Source: Paenibacillus cellulosilyticus (lineage in GTDB: Bacteria; Bacillota; Bacilli; Paenibacillales; Paenibacillaceae). Taken from it: DNA of 64,000 bases. The stretch covers positions 62,001-126,000 of the forward strand of contig NZ_QGTQ01000012.1 in assembly GCF_003182255.1 (NCBI RefSeq), given 5' to 3'. Positions within the stretch are counted from its first letter, which is position 1. The number at the start of each line of letters is the position of its first letter. The notes below the pieces were generated by a model. That model was not told the origin of the DNA. It ran no database searches and saw only the letters and a list, made by a program, of their open reading frames with translations. Positions 26,940 to 34,606 of the stretch are shown piece after piece. The translations under genes were made by a program, and so were the position numbers.

Positions 26940-28604
26940 TTGATCATCGGACTCGCTGCGCTCGCTGTCTTCGCAATAATCTGCTTGCTGGCTATCGGGC
27001 TGGCCTATACGGCAGGTGAAAGCATTCGTGCATCACGACATCAATCTTATGGCGGATCAACGTATGCACAGTTGGTGCACGACAAAGATGACCTTAACCG
27101 TATGGGCTTTCCTCAATTGCTGCTCCGCAACTACGGCAGTGGGGCAGCATTTGGCTTATCGTTCCAGCAGCTCGGTCTAATAGCTGGGATGATTGCTGTA
27201 TATGGGTTGGCGATAGAACATGGTGGATGGACCGTTATCGGATGGGGTTGGCTCATCCTTGGTTTGTTTGGCATTGCCACCGGCGCTGCGTTGGCGGAGC
27301 TTAGTTCGGCTTTTCCTACAGCAGGAGGACCTTACCACTGGGCACTTGCACTTGGAGGCGTTCGCTGGAGCTGGGTTACAGGCTTGCTTCATTGGGCAGG
27401 TCATATCGCTATGTTAGCGCTGACGAATTACTTTGGTGGTAAAATGTTGGACACATTCGCGGCAACTAGCCTTGGATATAGGTCTGGAAGCGGGACTACG
27501 CTTGCATGGATGGCTTTGTTCTACGTGCTGCAATGGCGCTTAAATCTCATTCGTGCACGTCAGATGAGACGCACGCTTGGCCTTGGTACAATTCTGACAG
27601 TCGGAATTGCGGTGTTCGCTATTGCTGGCATCGTATGGCTGATCTGGCCTGGTGCGGCTCCAGCAGCGTCATTATTTGATTCCGGCATCATGCTGGGGAA
27701 TGCAGGACTCGTTGATTCAAGCGCAACTTCTGTTTCAGGATGGTTGATCGGTTTGCTGCTATTACAGCGCATGTTTATCGGCAGTGAGGGTGGGGCGGCA
27801 GGGGCGGAAGAAACGGCAGATCCGCGAGTGCGATCGGCCTGGGCGATTTTTCTATCACCGGTGTATATGTTTGTCCTCGGCTTCGTTCTACTCTGTACCG
27901 TAACAATCAGTCTGCCGTTCGTCACGAACTATACCTATCTCCCATATGGCAGTTGGGTTGCTGCAATCATGCAGCCTTGGCTTCGCTGGGATACCATTGT
28001 CATGCTCCTGTTGATCTTCGGGGTTCTTCTATCTGGTGTTCAAAATATGAACGTTATTTCCCGCACCTTATTCGCAGCATCGAGAGACGGAGTCCTGCCC
28101 GAGCGTTTTCGCACAGGTCGTATATCCGCTCGAACCGGCAAACCATCCGCTGCGATTACCTATTCAGCTGTAGTAGCAGGTGGATGTGGGTTGGTCTATA
28201 TCGGCTGGATGGGTGGAGGCAGCTCGCCCCTTATCGCACTGATCGGTTTCTCGATTATCGCGATTCAGCTCGCTTGTGCGATTCCAATTGGTCTAAGGCT
28301 GCTGGGAAATAAAGAAAAAGTACGCACCAAGCTTGCGACGGCACCATGGAAACTTGGTTTTATCGGTACAGGTGTCAGCTGGCTGGCATGGGGAGGGATG
28401 ATTGTAAGCGCAGCAGGATGTATGCTGCTGCTCTCTCCGTATGCCGGTGCGGCAGCGGGGGGCTTAATACTGTTCGCATGGCTCGCATCACTCGTCCGAG
28501 GCAATGCGTTTAAGCAAAGGCTGCAGACAGCTTCTAAGCGTTCTCGAGCAGAGCTTCAGCGAATTGAAAGAAAATTCGGACCCTTATTTCTCGATGGGAA
28601 ATGA
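26940..28604 (+). CDS. APC-superfamily amino acid permease
   Basis: This 554-residue integral membrane protein has about 13 hydrophobic helices. The first (residues 2-24) is an extra N-terminal helix followed by a polar loop; the APC core then begins at GMIAVYGLAIEHGG. ALAELSSAFPTAGGPYHWALALGG is the conserved helix 2-3 motif of amino acid/GABA permeases (the UGA4/BAT1-like group). FAASRDGVLPERF is the typical cytoplasmic loop motif. Substrate is probably an amino acid or amine. TTG at 26940 is supported by ACGGAGGTGAT 7 bases upstream. No transcriptional partner is evident. Confidence 0.85.
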   Translation: MIIGLAALAVFAIICLLAIGLAYTAGESIRASRHQSYGGSTYAQLVHDKDDLNRMGFPQLLLRNYGSGAAFGLSFQQLGLIAGMIAVYGLAIEHGGWTVIGWGWLILGLFGIATGAALAELSSAFPTAGGPYHWALALGGVRWSWVTGLLHWAGHIAMLALTNYFGGKMLDTFAATSLGYRSGSGTTLAWMALFYVLQWRLNLIRARQMRRTLGLGTILTVGIAVFAIAGIVWLIWPGAAPAASLFDSGIMLGNAGLVDSSATSVSGWLIGLLLLQRMFIGSEGGAAGAEETADPRVRSAWAIFLSPVYMFVLGFVLLCTVTISLPFVTNYTYLPYGSWVAAIMQPWLRWDTIVMLLLIFGVLLSGVQNMNVISRTLFAASRDGVLPERFRTGRISARTGKPSAAITYSAVVAGGCGLVYIGWMGGGSSPLIALIGFSIIAIQLACAIPIGLRLLGNKEKVRTKLATAPWKLGFIGTGVSWLAWGGMIVSAAGCMLLLSPYAGAAAGGLILFAWLASLVRGNAFKQRLQTASKRSRAELQRIERKFGPLFLDGK

Positions 28605-28730
28605 AGCGAAGAAATAGCATTTTTATTTCCCAGGGAAGCGCATAAATATACAACTTCGTTAATGTTTCGACAGCAGACTGAATTCGGATTGCGACAATCT
28701 GTGTCGAACTTACAGCTGGACCCATAGCAT

Positions 28731-28760
28731 TTGCCAACGTTTGGCGTTTGCCGTTATAAT
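28731..28760 (+). promoter_or_regulatory. Promoter of the MOSC gene with a palindrome in the spacer
   Basis: -35 TTGCCA (28731-28736), 18-base spacer, -10 TATAAT (28755-28760). The palindrome GCCAACGTTTGGC (28733-28745) overlaps the -35 and spacer and could bind a regulator. Confidence 0.55.
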
Positions 28761-28802
28761 GGGCGCATTGATTATGGGAAATCGTCAGGGGGATATCGGG
28801 AA

Positions 28803-29456
28803 ATGAATCGCGGAAATACAATCGTCGCTTCGATCAACGTCGGGATGCCGGATGTGCTAAAGCACGGTAATAAAGAGGTGCAGTCCGGCATCCGTAAGGA
28901 ACCTGTAACTGGTAATATCCCATTAACAGCGAGCGGACTCCCTGGTGATGGTCAGGCTGATCTTAAAAATCATGGCGGCAGTGACAAGGCTGTATGCGCG
29001 TACAGCGCAGATCATTTCCCGTACTGGGAGCAGCGGCTAGGATTTGCAGTTACAGCAGGTGCATTCGGCGAAAATTTCACGCTATCCGGTTGGTCCGAAT
29101 CGGAATGGTGCATTGGCGACCAAGTTCGTGTAGGCAGCGCATTGCTGCAGGTTACACAACCTAGACAACCGTGCTATAAACTGGGTGCGCGGCATGAAAC
29201 GCCTGAATTGGCGGCATGGGTGACGGAGACCGGCTACACCGGCTTCTATATGCGTGTATTAGAGGACGGCGAAGCCGCGAGCGGCGACGAGGCTATTATC
29301 GTAGAGCGCGATCAAGCAGGGATCACGATTGCTGAGGCGAATCGTGTCATGCATCATGATAAAACCGATGCAGTGGGTATTCGCCGACTGTTGGCTGTGC
29401 CAGCACTCTCCGACAGCTGGCGAGAGACGTTGACGGAACGATTGAATCGTATTTAA
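28803..29456 (+). CDS. MOSC domain-containing protein, YiiM-like
   Basis: The 217 residues form a MOSC domain with the signature LKNHGGSDKAVCAYSADHFPYW, GAFGENFTLSGW, and the conserved Cys in VTQPRQPCYKLGARH, followed by the small C-terminal helical YiiM-type extension. MOSC proteins bind the molybdenum cofactor; E. coli YiiM reduces N-hydroxylated bases such as 6-hydroxylaminopurine. The conserved Cys is the expected Mo ligand. ATG at 28803 follows AGGGGGAT; the frame opens earlier at 28731 but that lies in the promoter. The next gene starts 24 bases later and is likely co-transcribed. Confidence 0.87.
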   Translation: MNRGNTIVASINVGMPDVLKHGNKEVQSGIRKEPVTGNIPLTASGLPGDGQADLKNHGGSDKAVCAYSADHFPYWEQRLGFAVTAGAFGENFTLSGWSESEWCIGDQVRVGSALLQVTQPRQPCYKLGARHETPELAAWVTETGYTGFYMRVLEDGEAASGDEAIIVERDQAGITIAEANRVMHHDKTDAVGIRRLLAVPALSDSWRETLTERLNRI

Positions 29457-29480
29457 TGGCAGTAAGGGGACTAATCGATA

Positions 29481-30533
29481 ATGACAGCACAAGAGAAAGC
29501 CGCTCCCGAGGCAGAAGCAACCTCGGTTGAGCAGTTGTTAACCGATATATTAGGTCAATATTCAATCCGAGGCGATTGGCGGGCGATTGATCGAGAGTCT
29601 GGCATGAATAATACGACGAGGCTTATTGTGACGGACAACGCTCGATACGCTATTCGTTTGTATGATAATCATCAGGACAACGCGATTGTACAATTGGAGC
29701 ACGAAGTTCTGCAGTTCCTAGCCGAGTCGGATTTCGTATTACAGGTGCCAGAGCCTATACGCAGCTCCTCGGGTTCGACGGTTACAGCGGCTTCTACCGG
29801 TAAACTCGCTTCTTTATTCCGCTATATTGATGGGAATCGTCCATCCTCATCGAATGAGAAGCACGTACATTCGCTTGGATATGCAGCGGGTTTGCTCAGC
29901 CGTGCAATGGCGCAGCTTCAGACGAATAGCGAACCGCAGTATCAGCCGTATTATGAGCTGATGCAATCGTATGAAGGGTGGACAGATGAGAAAGTTATCG
30001 ACACCGCATCACGCTGCTCTTTTGACGACAATGTTATGTCAGCCATACGCCGTATACTTGCGGTAAGGGCTAACTTGGCACCCTCCTTAACGATATTAAA
30101 GAAGCTGCCGCATCAATGGATTCACGGCGATTTGAACTTCTCGAATGCCGTTGCAGTTGGTGACGAGGTTGTTGGCGTGCTTGATTTTGAATTTTGTACC
30201 GTTGACCTGCGCGCAATGGAGCCGTCGGTCGTCATGGTTGACTTCATTAATGCAGACAGAACGAATGAACAGCGCTTGAAGGCAATCGACACGTTCGCAA
30301 CGGGATTCGGAGAAGCGCTGAGATTGACTAGCGATGAAGCAGAAGCGATACCCTCTCTTATGAAGCTGCGAATGCTTGATGTGTTTCTGCATTTTGCGAT
30401 TCGCTGTGCCGACGGTTTAGATGCTCCTGATGTATGGAAAGGCCAAATTCGGCATGCCGATGCGGTATGCCAATGGATCAACGAGCGTCACGATGAACTT
30501 GCAACTCTATTACGCAGCAGACTAGGTGAATGA
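29481..30533 (+). CDS. APH-family phosphotransferase (homoserine kinase type II/aminoglycoside phosphotransferase fold)
   Basis: The 350-residue protein has the APH fold: N-lobe nucleotide region NNTTRLIVTDNARYAIRLYDN, catalytic loop HQWIHGDLNFSNAVAV with Asp and Asn, and the metal-binding VLDFEFCTVDLR. The pattern is closest to CotS/ThrB2/RdoA-like kinases. Substrate may be a sugar, an amino acid alcohol or an antibiotic; resistance should not be assumed. AAGGGGA precedes the ATG. It follows the MOSC gene by 24 bases, suggesting an operon, and is 61 bases before the deacetylase. Confidence 0.82.
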   Translation: MTAQEKAAPEAEATSVEQLLTDILGQYSIRGDWRAIDRESGMNNTTRLIVTDNARYAIRLYDNHQDNAIVQLEHEVLQFLAESDFVLQVPEPIRSSSGSTVTAASTGKLASLFRYIDGNRPSSSNEKHVHSLGYAAGLLSRAMAQLQTNSEPQYQPYYELMQSYEGWTDEKVIDTASRCSFDDNVMSAIRRILAVRANLAPSLTILKKLPHQWIHGDLNFSNAVAVGDEVVGVLDFEFCTVDLRAMEPSVVMVDFINADRTNEQRLKAIDTFATGFGEALRLTSDEAEAIPSLMKLRMLDVFLHFAIRCADGLDAPDVWKGQIRHADAVCQWINERHDELATLLRSRLGE

Positions 30534-30594
30534 TTGTACAACCCTCCGCCATATACTGGGAATGAACGGCACAACGAACGGAGGGTGAGCAGCA

Positions 30595-31503
30595 ATGAGC
30601 ACGGCACGTTCACTAGGATATAGCGATCAGGATCGTCTCGTGATCTTGAACGCAGATGATTTTGGCCTTTGTCATTCGGCGAATGAAACGATTATGAAGC
30701 TGCTGGAGGATGGGGCGGTATCATCCGCAACGATCATGCTGCCCTGCGGATGGGCGCGCGAAGCGGCATTGTGGAGTGCAAGACATCCGGAACTTGATAT
30801 CGGCGTACATTGGACGATGACAAGCGAATGGGATGCTTACAAGTGGGGACCCGTCTGCCGAACAGCGTCAACCGATTCACTGGTGACCGATGAAGGGTAT
30901 TTTCCGAAAGACGCCAAATCTTTCGAACGGCAGGCGGATCCGGCTCAAGTGAAGGCAGAGTTGATTGCACAAGTCGAGATGTCATTGAAGCTTGGGATGA
31001 AGCCCACTCATGCCGATAATCATATGGGCAGCCTGTATGGGCTTGCGACGGGTAGAGACTTTCTGACTCCTGTATTCGAGGTGTGTGCGGCATATGGACT
31101 GCCATTTCGATTACCGCGTCATCTGTTAACGGAGACTGGACAGCTTGCTCCGCCTGAGCTTGCGAGCATTGCGAAGCAGCGTGCGGAAGAGGCTGAAAGC
31201 TACGGCGTAGTCGTGCTTGATTATTTGCTCGGCCTCCCGTTTGCGGTGCAGCCGGAGGAGACGTACGAGTCGTATCGGGACCAGTTTATTTATATGCTTA
31301 TTAATCTTAAGCCGGGCGTATCCGAAATCGTCCTGCATCCGATGGAGCCCAGTAATGAATTGGACGCGTTCCATACGCAGTCGGTGAAGCGCGGCTGGGA
31401 GCTGCAGCTGCTGCATGATCCGCTGGTGCTGCAGACGATTGAGGAGCAGAAGCTTATTCGTATTGGGTGGCGGGAGCTGCAGCAGCTGCAGTTGGCGCTC
31501 TGA
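30595..31503 (+). CDS. YdjC/ChbG-family carbohydrate deacetylase
   Basis: The 302-residue protein has the ChbG-type metal site: LNADDFGLCHSANETIM (Asp-Asp), IGVHWTMTSEW (His), and THADNHMGSLYG (His) with SEIVLHPMEP late in the protein. The family removes acetyl groups from chitooligosaccharides or other N-acetylated sugars, and some members act in hopanoid or glycan synthesis. There is no signal peptide, so it acts in the cytosol. GGAGGGTGAG precedes the ATG. The TGA is followed closely by a terminator. Confidence 0.88.
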   Translation: MSTARSLGYSDQDRLVILNADDFGLCHSANETIMKLLEDGAVSSATIMLPCGWAREAALWSARHPELDIGVHWTMTSEWDAYKWGPVCRTASTDSLVTDEGYFPKDAKSFERQADPAQVKAELIAQVEMSLKLGMKPTHADNHMGSLYGLATGRDFLTPVFEVCAAYGLPFRLPRHLLTETGQLAPPELASIAKQRAEEAESYGVVVLDYLLGLPFAVQPEETYESYRDQFIYMLINLKPGVSEIVLHPMEPSNELDAFHTQSVKRGWELQLLHDPLVLQTIEEQKLIRIGWRELQQLQLAL

Positions 31504-31534
31504 CGGTTACAATTTACAACGTTAAAGGTATTAG

Positions 31535-31572
31535 AAAGCTCTGTCGATCTAGAATCGGTAGAGCTTTTTTCA
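31535..31572 (+). terminator. Intrinsic terminator after the deacetylase gene
   Basis: AAAGCTCT (31535-31542) with AGAGCTTT, extended by an inner CGAT/ATCG pairing, followed by a T-tract to about 31570. Confidence 0.85.
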
Positions 31573-31675
31573 TTGTCACGAACGCATGATGTGAAGTCAT
31601 AAAGGCGATAACAGTCCATAAATTAGTAATATTCTTTATTTTCATTGCGAGGACATCGTGGGAGGGGAAGTCTTG

Positions 31676-31738
31676 GTGATTAAGATTTATTTATCCTTTA
31701 ACGGTATGAATGAGCAGCAGGTTAAGTTATCTCTATGA
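31676..31738 (+). CDS. 20-codon upstream ORF overlapping the methyltransferase start
   Basis: GGAGGGG (31661-31667) precedes a GTG (or TTG at 31673) opening a 20-codon frame, VIKIYLSFNGMNEQQVKLSL. Its TGA overlaps the next gene's ATG as ATGA. The methyltransferase has no binding site of its own, so ribosomes probably pass from this ORF to it. The peptide may be only a coupling leader or a remnant of a longer gene. Confidence 0.5.
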   Translation: MIKIYLSFNGMNEQQVKLSL

Positions 31739-32421
31739 CCTCGAGAGTATTTGACAGTGAAATGGAGGCTCGATTCTTCGTTGCTTCTGATAAACGAGAA
31801 GAGACTTTCGTAGTTCCACTGCCACGAACATGGTGGAGTCGGCCCTATGAATACGCTTGGTGCTCACAATTCGCGGGGGAGAAGGAAGTTGTACTTGATG
31901 CTGCCTGCGGTATCTCACATCCTTTTAAATTTTATCTCGGATCACGCAATCTTCGTGAAGTACACGCCTGCGACTGGGATCAGCGCATTTTATCACGAGA
32001 AGAGATTCACGCTGACATTATACGAGATTTCGGAGAGCGTGCAGGAAACCAGCTTATTCAGCAAATCGATTGGTCGAAGCTGAATTTATCGCAAGCTAGC
32101 ATTACATCGCTGCCCTATGCCGATAACTACTTCGATACGATATTCTGCATCTCCGTTCTAGAGCATCTAAGCGAGCGTGATCAAATATCGGCGCTCAAAC
32201 AATTTCAACGGTCCCTAAATCCGGGCGGCAGGCTAGTGCTAACGTTCGATTATCCAACAGTAAACTTGGAGCAGCTGTATGAACACGCACATCTAGCCGG
32301 ATTTCGATTTCCCTCCTCGGTTCATGTGAAACTGCCGCTCAATGCCATCCAATCCGAAATGTGGGGGACTTTATATTGCTATCGCCTGTTGCTGCACAAT
32401 AGGAGCGATTACTCCGAGTAA
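31735..32421 (+). CDS. Class I SAM-dependent methyltransferase
   Basis: This 228-residue protein has motif I VVLDAACGIS, the acidic end of strand 2 VHACDWD, motif II/III region ASITSLPYADNYFDTIFCISVLEHL and post motif LNPGGRLVLTFDYP, the small-molecule or lipid methyltransferase pattern (Methyltransf_11). The N-terminus (about 45 residues) before motif I is longer than minimal. It likely depends on the 20-codon ORF upstream for translation through a 4-base overlap; an alternative start is the ATG at about 31759. It is followed by a two-way terminator. Substrate unknown. Confidence 0.83.
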   Translation: MTSRVFDSEMEARFFVASDKREETFVVPLPRTWWSRPYEYAWCSQFAGEKEVVLDAACGISHPFKFYLGSRNLREVHACDWDQRILSREEIHADIIRDFGERAGNQLIQQIDWSKLNLSQASITSLPYADNYFDTIFCISVLEHLSERDQISALKQFQRSLNPGGRLVLTFDYPTVNLEQLYEHAHLAGFRFPSSVHVKLPLNAIQSEMWGTLYCYRLLLHNRSDYSE

Positions 32422-32430
32422 ATTCATAAA

Positions 32431-32476
32431 AAGCCTCCAATACCATCACCAGTAAGGTGAGGATTAGAGGCTTCTT
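32431..32476. terminator. Bidirectional terminator between methyltransferase and ypdA
   Basis: AAGCCTC (32431-32437) pairs with GAGGCTT across an inner GGTGA/TCACC stem. A-rich and T-rich flanks on both sides suit the convergent genes. Confidence 0.75.
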
Positions 32477-32494
32477 CATTGTCACACGGTTAGA

Positions 32495-33508
32495 TTAAGC
32501 ATGTTTGCTTCGCGTCTCTGTGATGTGCGCCGCGATTCGATCGCCGTGGAACCGACCGGACTCGATGAACACTTCGTTCGCTTGTTTGCGAGAAGCGACT
32601 ACACCCGCCAGGTACACACCCGGAACATTCGTCTCCATCGTATCATCGTTGAACGTCGGGCTGCCGTCCTCTTCAATCGTCACGCCAATGCTAGACAAGA
32701 AGTCGCGATCGGGGTGGAAGCCGGTAAGGGCAAGAACGAAGTCATTCGGGAGCTGCTCGCGCTGCTCCGGTCCTTCGATTGTAACCGTCGATTTGTCGAT
32801 CTCTACAACGCGTGATTGGAAACGCATCTGAATGGTGCCTTTGGCAACCAGCGCTTCAAAAATAGGCAGCACCCACGGCTTAATGCCGCGTGCATATCCC
32901 TCACCACGATAGACGACAGTGACTTCGGCACCAACACGCTCCAGTTCAAGCGCTGCATCGATGGCGGAGTTGCTGCCGCCGATGATCGCAACCTTCATGC
33001 GCGTATAAGGATGCGCCTCGCGGAAGAAGTGGCTGACTTTGTCCAGATCTTCTCCGGGAATGCCCAGCGTGTTCGGGTGATCGAAGTACCCTGTTGACAC
33101 GACAACTCGTTCTGTGTGATACAGCTTCTCTTCGCCGAAACGATTAACGGAACGTACGAGGAATGACTGCTCTTCTTTCTTCACTTCTGTCACCGTCTCG
33201 AATGCATTCACGCGAATGTTCTTGCGAAGCGTGACGGTACGGTAGTAAGCAAGCGCCTCTTGGCGTGTTGGCTTCTCACCATTGGTCGTAAAAGGAATAT
33301 CGCCGATTTCAAGTCGCTCCGGCGTGCTGAAGAAACGCATATAAGTCGGATATTGCGAAATGGAATGTACGATATTACGGCTCTCGATAATGAGTGGATT
33401 AAGACCCAGCTTCTGGAGCGCAATCGCTGCGGCTATTCCGCACGGTCCTGCGCCAATAATAATGACCTGCTCTGTGCTGTCGGTGCTCTGTTCGAACGAT
33501 CCGAGCAT
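32495..33508 (-). CDS. ypdA: YpdA-family bacillithiol-disulfide reductase
   Basis: The 337-residue flavoprotein has an N-terminal FAD motif VIIIGAGPCGIAAAIALQ and an NADPH motif VAIIGGSNSAIDAALELERVG, with YPTYMRFFSTPERLEIGDIPF typical of YpdA. In this family the Cys after GAGP is the redox-active residue (GPCG), here present. YpdA reduces bacillithiol disulfide with NADPH and so supports thiol redox balance in Bacillales and Staphylococcus. CAGGAGG lies 10 bases before the ATG. It is a single gene on the minus strand. This fits a bacillithiol-using host. Confidence 0.9.
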   Translation of the reverse strand: MLGSFEQSTDSTEQVIIIGAGPCGIAAAIALQKLGLNPLIIESRNIVHSISQYPTYMRFFSTPERLEIGDIPFTTNGEKPTRQEALAYYRTVTLRKNIRVNAFETVTEVKKEEQSFLVRSVNRFGEEKLYHTERVVVSTGYFDHPNTLGIPGEDLDKVSHFFREAHPYTRMKVAIIGGSNSAIDAALELERVGAEVTVVYRGEGYARGIKPWVLPIFEALVAKGTIQMRFQSRVVEIDKSTVTIEGPEQREQLPNDFVLALTGFHPDRDFLSSIGVTIEEDGSPTFNDDTMETNVPGVYLAGVVASRKQANEVFIESGRFHGDRIAAHITETRSKHA

Positions 33509-33677
33509 ATTTGATCAGCCTCCTGTCGGATGGTTCCTATCATTAATATTGTAACTGCTAGAAGCATCCTCGCGCAAACCAGTCGGCTAGACTTGTCATA
33601 AATCAGCGTTTGGTGCTGTGTACGAGCTTTCGAATCATGTATAATAGGGTTGACTTGCACGACTGGGAGGAAGCTAG

Positions 33678-34211
33678 ATGCGACGGCGTTTTGTTATTGA
33701 GGCGGTAATGGTGGCAACTTACGGGCACTTGTTAGTGCCAAGTCGTCCGGTGGAGTATATCGTTCCTTATTCGACGATTGCGGAGCTATACGATATGAAG
33801 GACGGAGCAGATCCCGTCATGGAAGATCCATCTGACGACAAGCATGTGAAGGAGAAGATTGGCGAACTTATCGCTTTCTTCGAAGATCCATTGAATAAGA
33901 AGAAAATTGAGAAGGCTCTGCAGGTGCCGTGGCGCCAGAGCTCACCGCTGCTGCTGAACGAGAACATTCAGTTCACAGTCGTTCACGCGCTCGACAATGC
34001 GCAGTATGGTGAGCTGTTCGATCCAATCGAGACGGAAGTGCTGCTGTCGGGAATGAAGCTGGAAACCCCGATTTTATCGGATCAGATCGAGTTCCAGGAA
34101 AGGCTTATTGAGGCCGAGATTCCAGTCCAAATCTACGATATCGATGACTTCGAATTCGCTGTAGAGGAAGGCATCGAACCCGAAGATATGTTCGAGCAAA
34201 GAGATTTGTAA
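33678..34211 (+). CDS. Conserved hypothetical protein, 177 residues
   Basis: The protein is soluble and acidic, starting MRRRFVIEAVMVATYGHLL. It has an LVPSRPVEYIVPYSTIAELYDM segment, a charged helical middle (KHVKEKIGELIAFFEDPLNKK) and an acidic tail ending EGIEPEDMFEQRDL. I recognise it as the kind of protein widespread in Paenibacillus and sometimes auto-annotated as ADP-heptose synthase, but no nucleotidyltransferase motif (such as HxGH) is visible, so I give no function. GGGAGGAA precedes the ATG. An AU-only inverted repeat after the stop (34216-34242) may end transcription. Confidence 0.72.
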   Translation: MRRRFVIEAVMVATYGHLLVPSRPVEYIVPYSTIAELYDMKDGADPVMEDPSDDKHVKEKIGELIAFFEDPLNKKKIEKALQVPWRQSSPLLLNENIQFTVVHALDNAQYGELFDPIETEVLLSGMKLETPILSDQIEFQERLIEAEIPVQIYDIDDFEFAVEEGIEPEDMFEQRDL

Positions 34212-34243
34212 AGCTTTTTATTTTCTAAAAAGGAAATAAAATG

Positions 34244-34272
34244 GTTGCGCGCCTGAAGTTGGGATGCTAATA
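34244..34272 (+). promoter_or_regulatory. Promoter of the leader ORF and exporter genes
   Basis: -35 TTGCGC (34244-34249), exact 17-base spacer, -10 TAATAT (34267-34272). The transcript would begin near 34279, about 45 bases before the 51-codon leader ORF. Confidence 0.6.
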
Positions 34273-34325
34273 TTTCCATGAACTCACTTAAATAAAAACG
34301 ACATTTACGAAAGGAGGGGCCGAAT

Positions 34326-34481
34326 ATGCCAAACGTTAAACAAGTTCTGAACGCTGTTGTTAGTCAAGTTCAACAAATGAAAGCTGTTGTTAATCAACAG
34401 GTGTTTTTTGCAAGCCGTCCGTTTGTTACTGCCAACAACTGGATGAACAGCTTTGCTGTATTCGGCCCTGACTTTGCGTAA
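34326..34481 (+). CDS. 51-codon leader ORF of the ABC exporter operon (BmrB-like in position)
   Basis: AAAGGAGGGG is 6 bases before an ATG that opens a 51-codon frame ending TAA. The peptide starts MPNVKQVLNAVVSQVQQMKA, has NQQVFFASRPFV in the middle and ends NNWMNSFAVFGPDFA. It lacks a signal peptide or membrane helix. A strong intrinsic terminator (34531-34571) lies between it and the exporter genes. In B. subtilis, translation of the small ORF bmrB controls bmrCD by attenuation when ribosomes are slowed by antibiotics; size, order and target genes match here. Sequence homology to BmrB is not claimed. A secreted peptide role is the alternative. Confidence 0.75.
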   Translation: MPNVKQVLNAVVSQVQQMKAVVNQQVFFASRPFVTANNWMNSFAVFGPDFA

Positions 34482-34489
34482 ACACGGGT

Positions 34490-34518
34490 ATAACGGAGTC
34501 GTCTGACTTCGTATATCT
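34490..34518 (+). promoter_or_regulatory. Upstream hairpin in the exporter leader
   Basis: TATAACGGAGTC and GACTTCGTATA pair imperfectly around loop GTCT, right after the leader ORF stop. It precedes the terminator stem and may take part in alternative folding. Two GTCGTCTG repeats (near 34498 and 34521) could offer exchange partners. Confidence 0.4.
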
Positions 34519-34530
34519 TGTCGTCTGCGG

Positions 34531-34571
34531 GAAGACCCGAGCCTATGCGGCTTGGGTCTTCTTTGTTGTTG
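34531..34571 (+). terminator. Attenuator terminator before the exporter genes
   Basis: GAAGACCCGAGCC (34531-34543) and GGCTTGGGTCTTC (34549-34561) form a 13-bp stem with one G-U pair and a 5-base loop, followed by TTTGTTGTT. It sits 50 bases after the leader stop and 36 bases before the exporter TTG start. Confidence 0.85.
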
Positions 34572-34606
34572 CCGATTAGGGGAGAGTTACGAGAGGAGAG
34601 AGAAGG

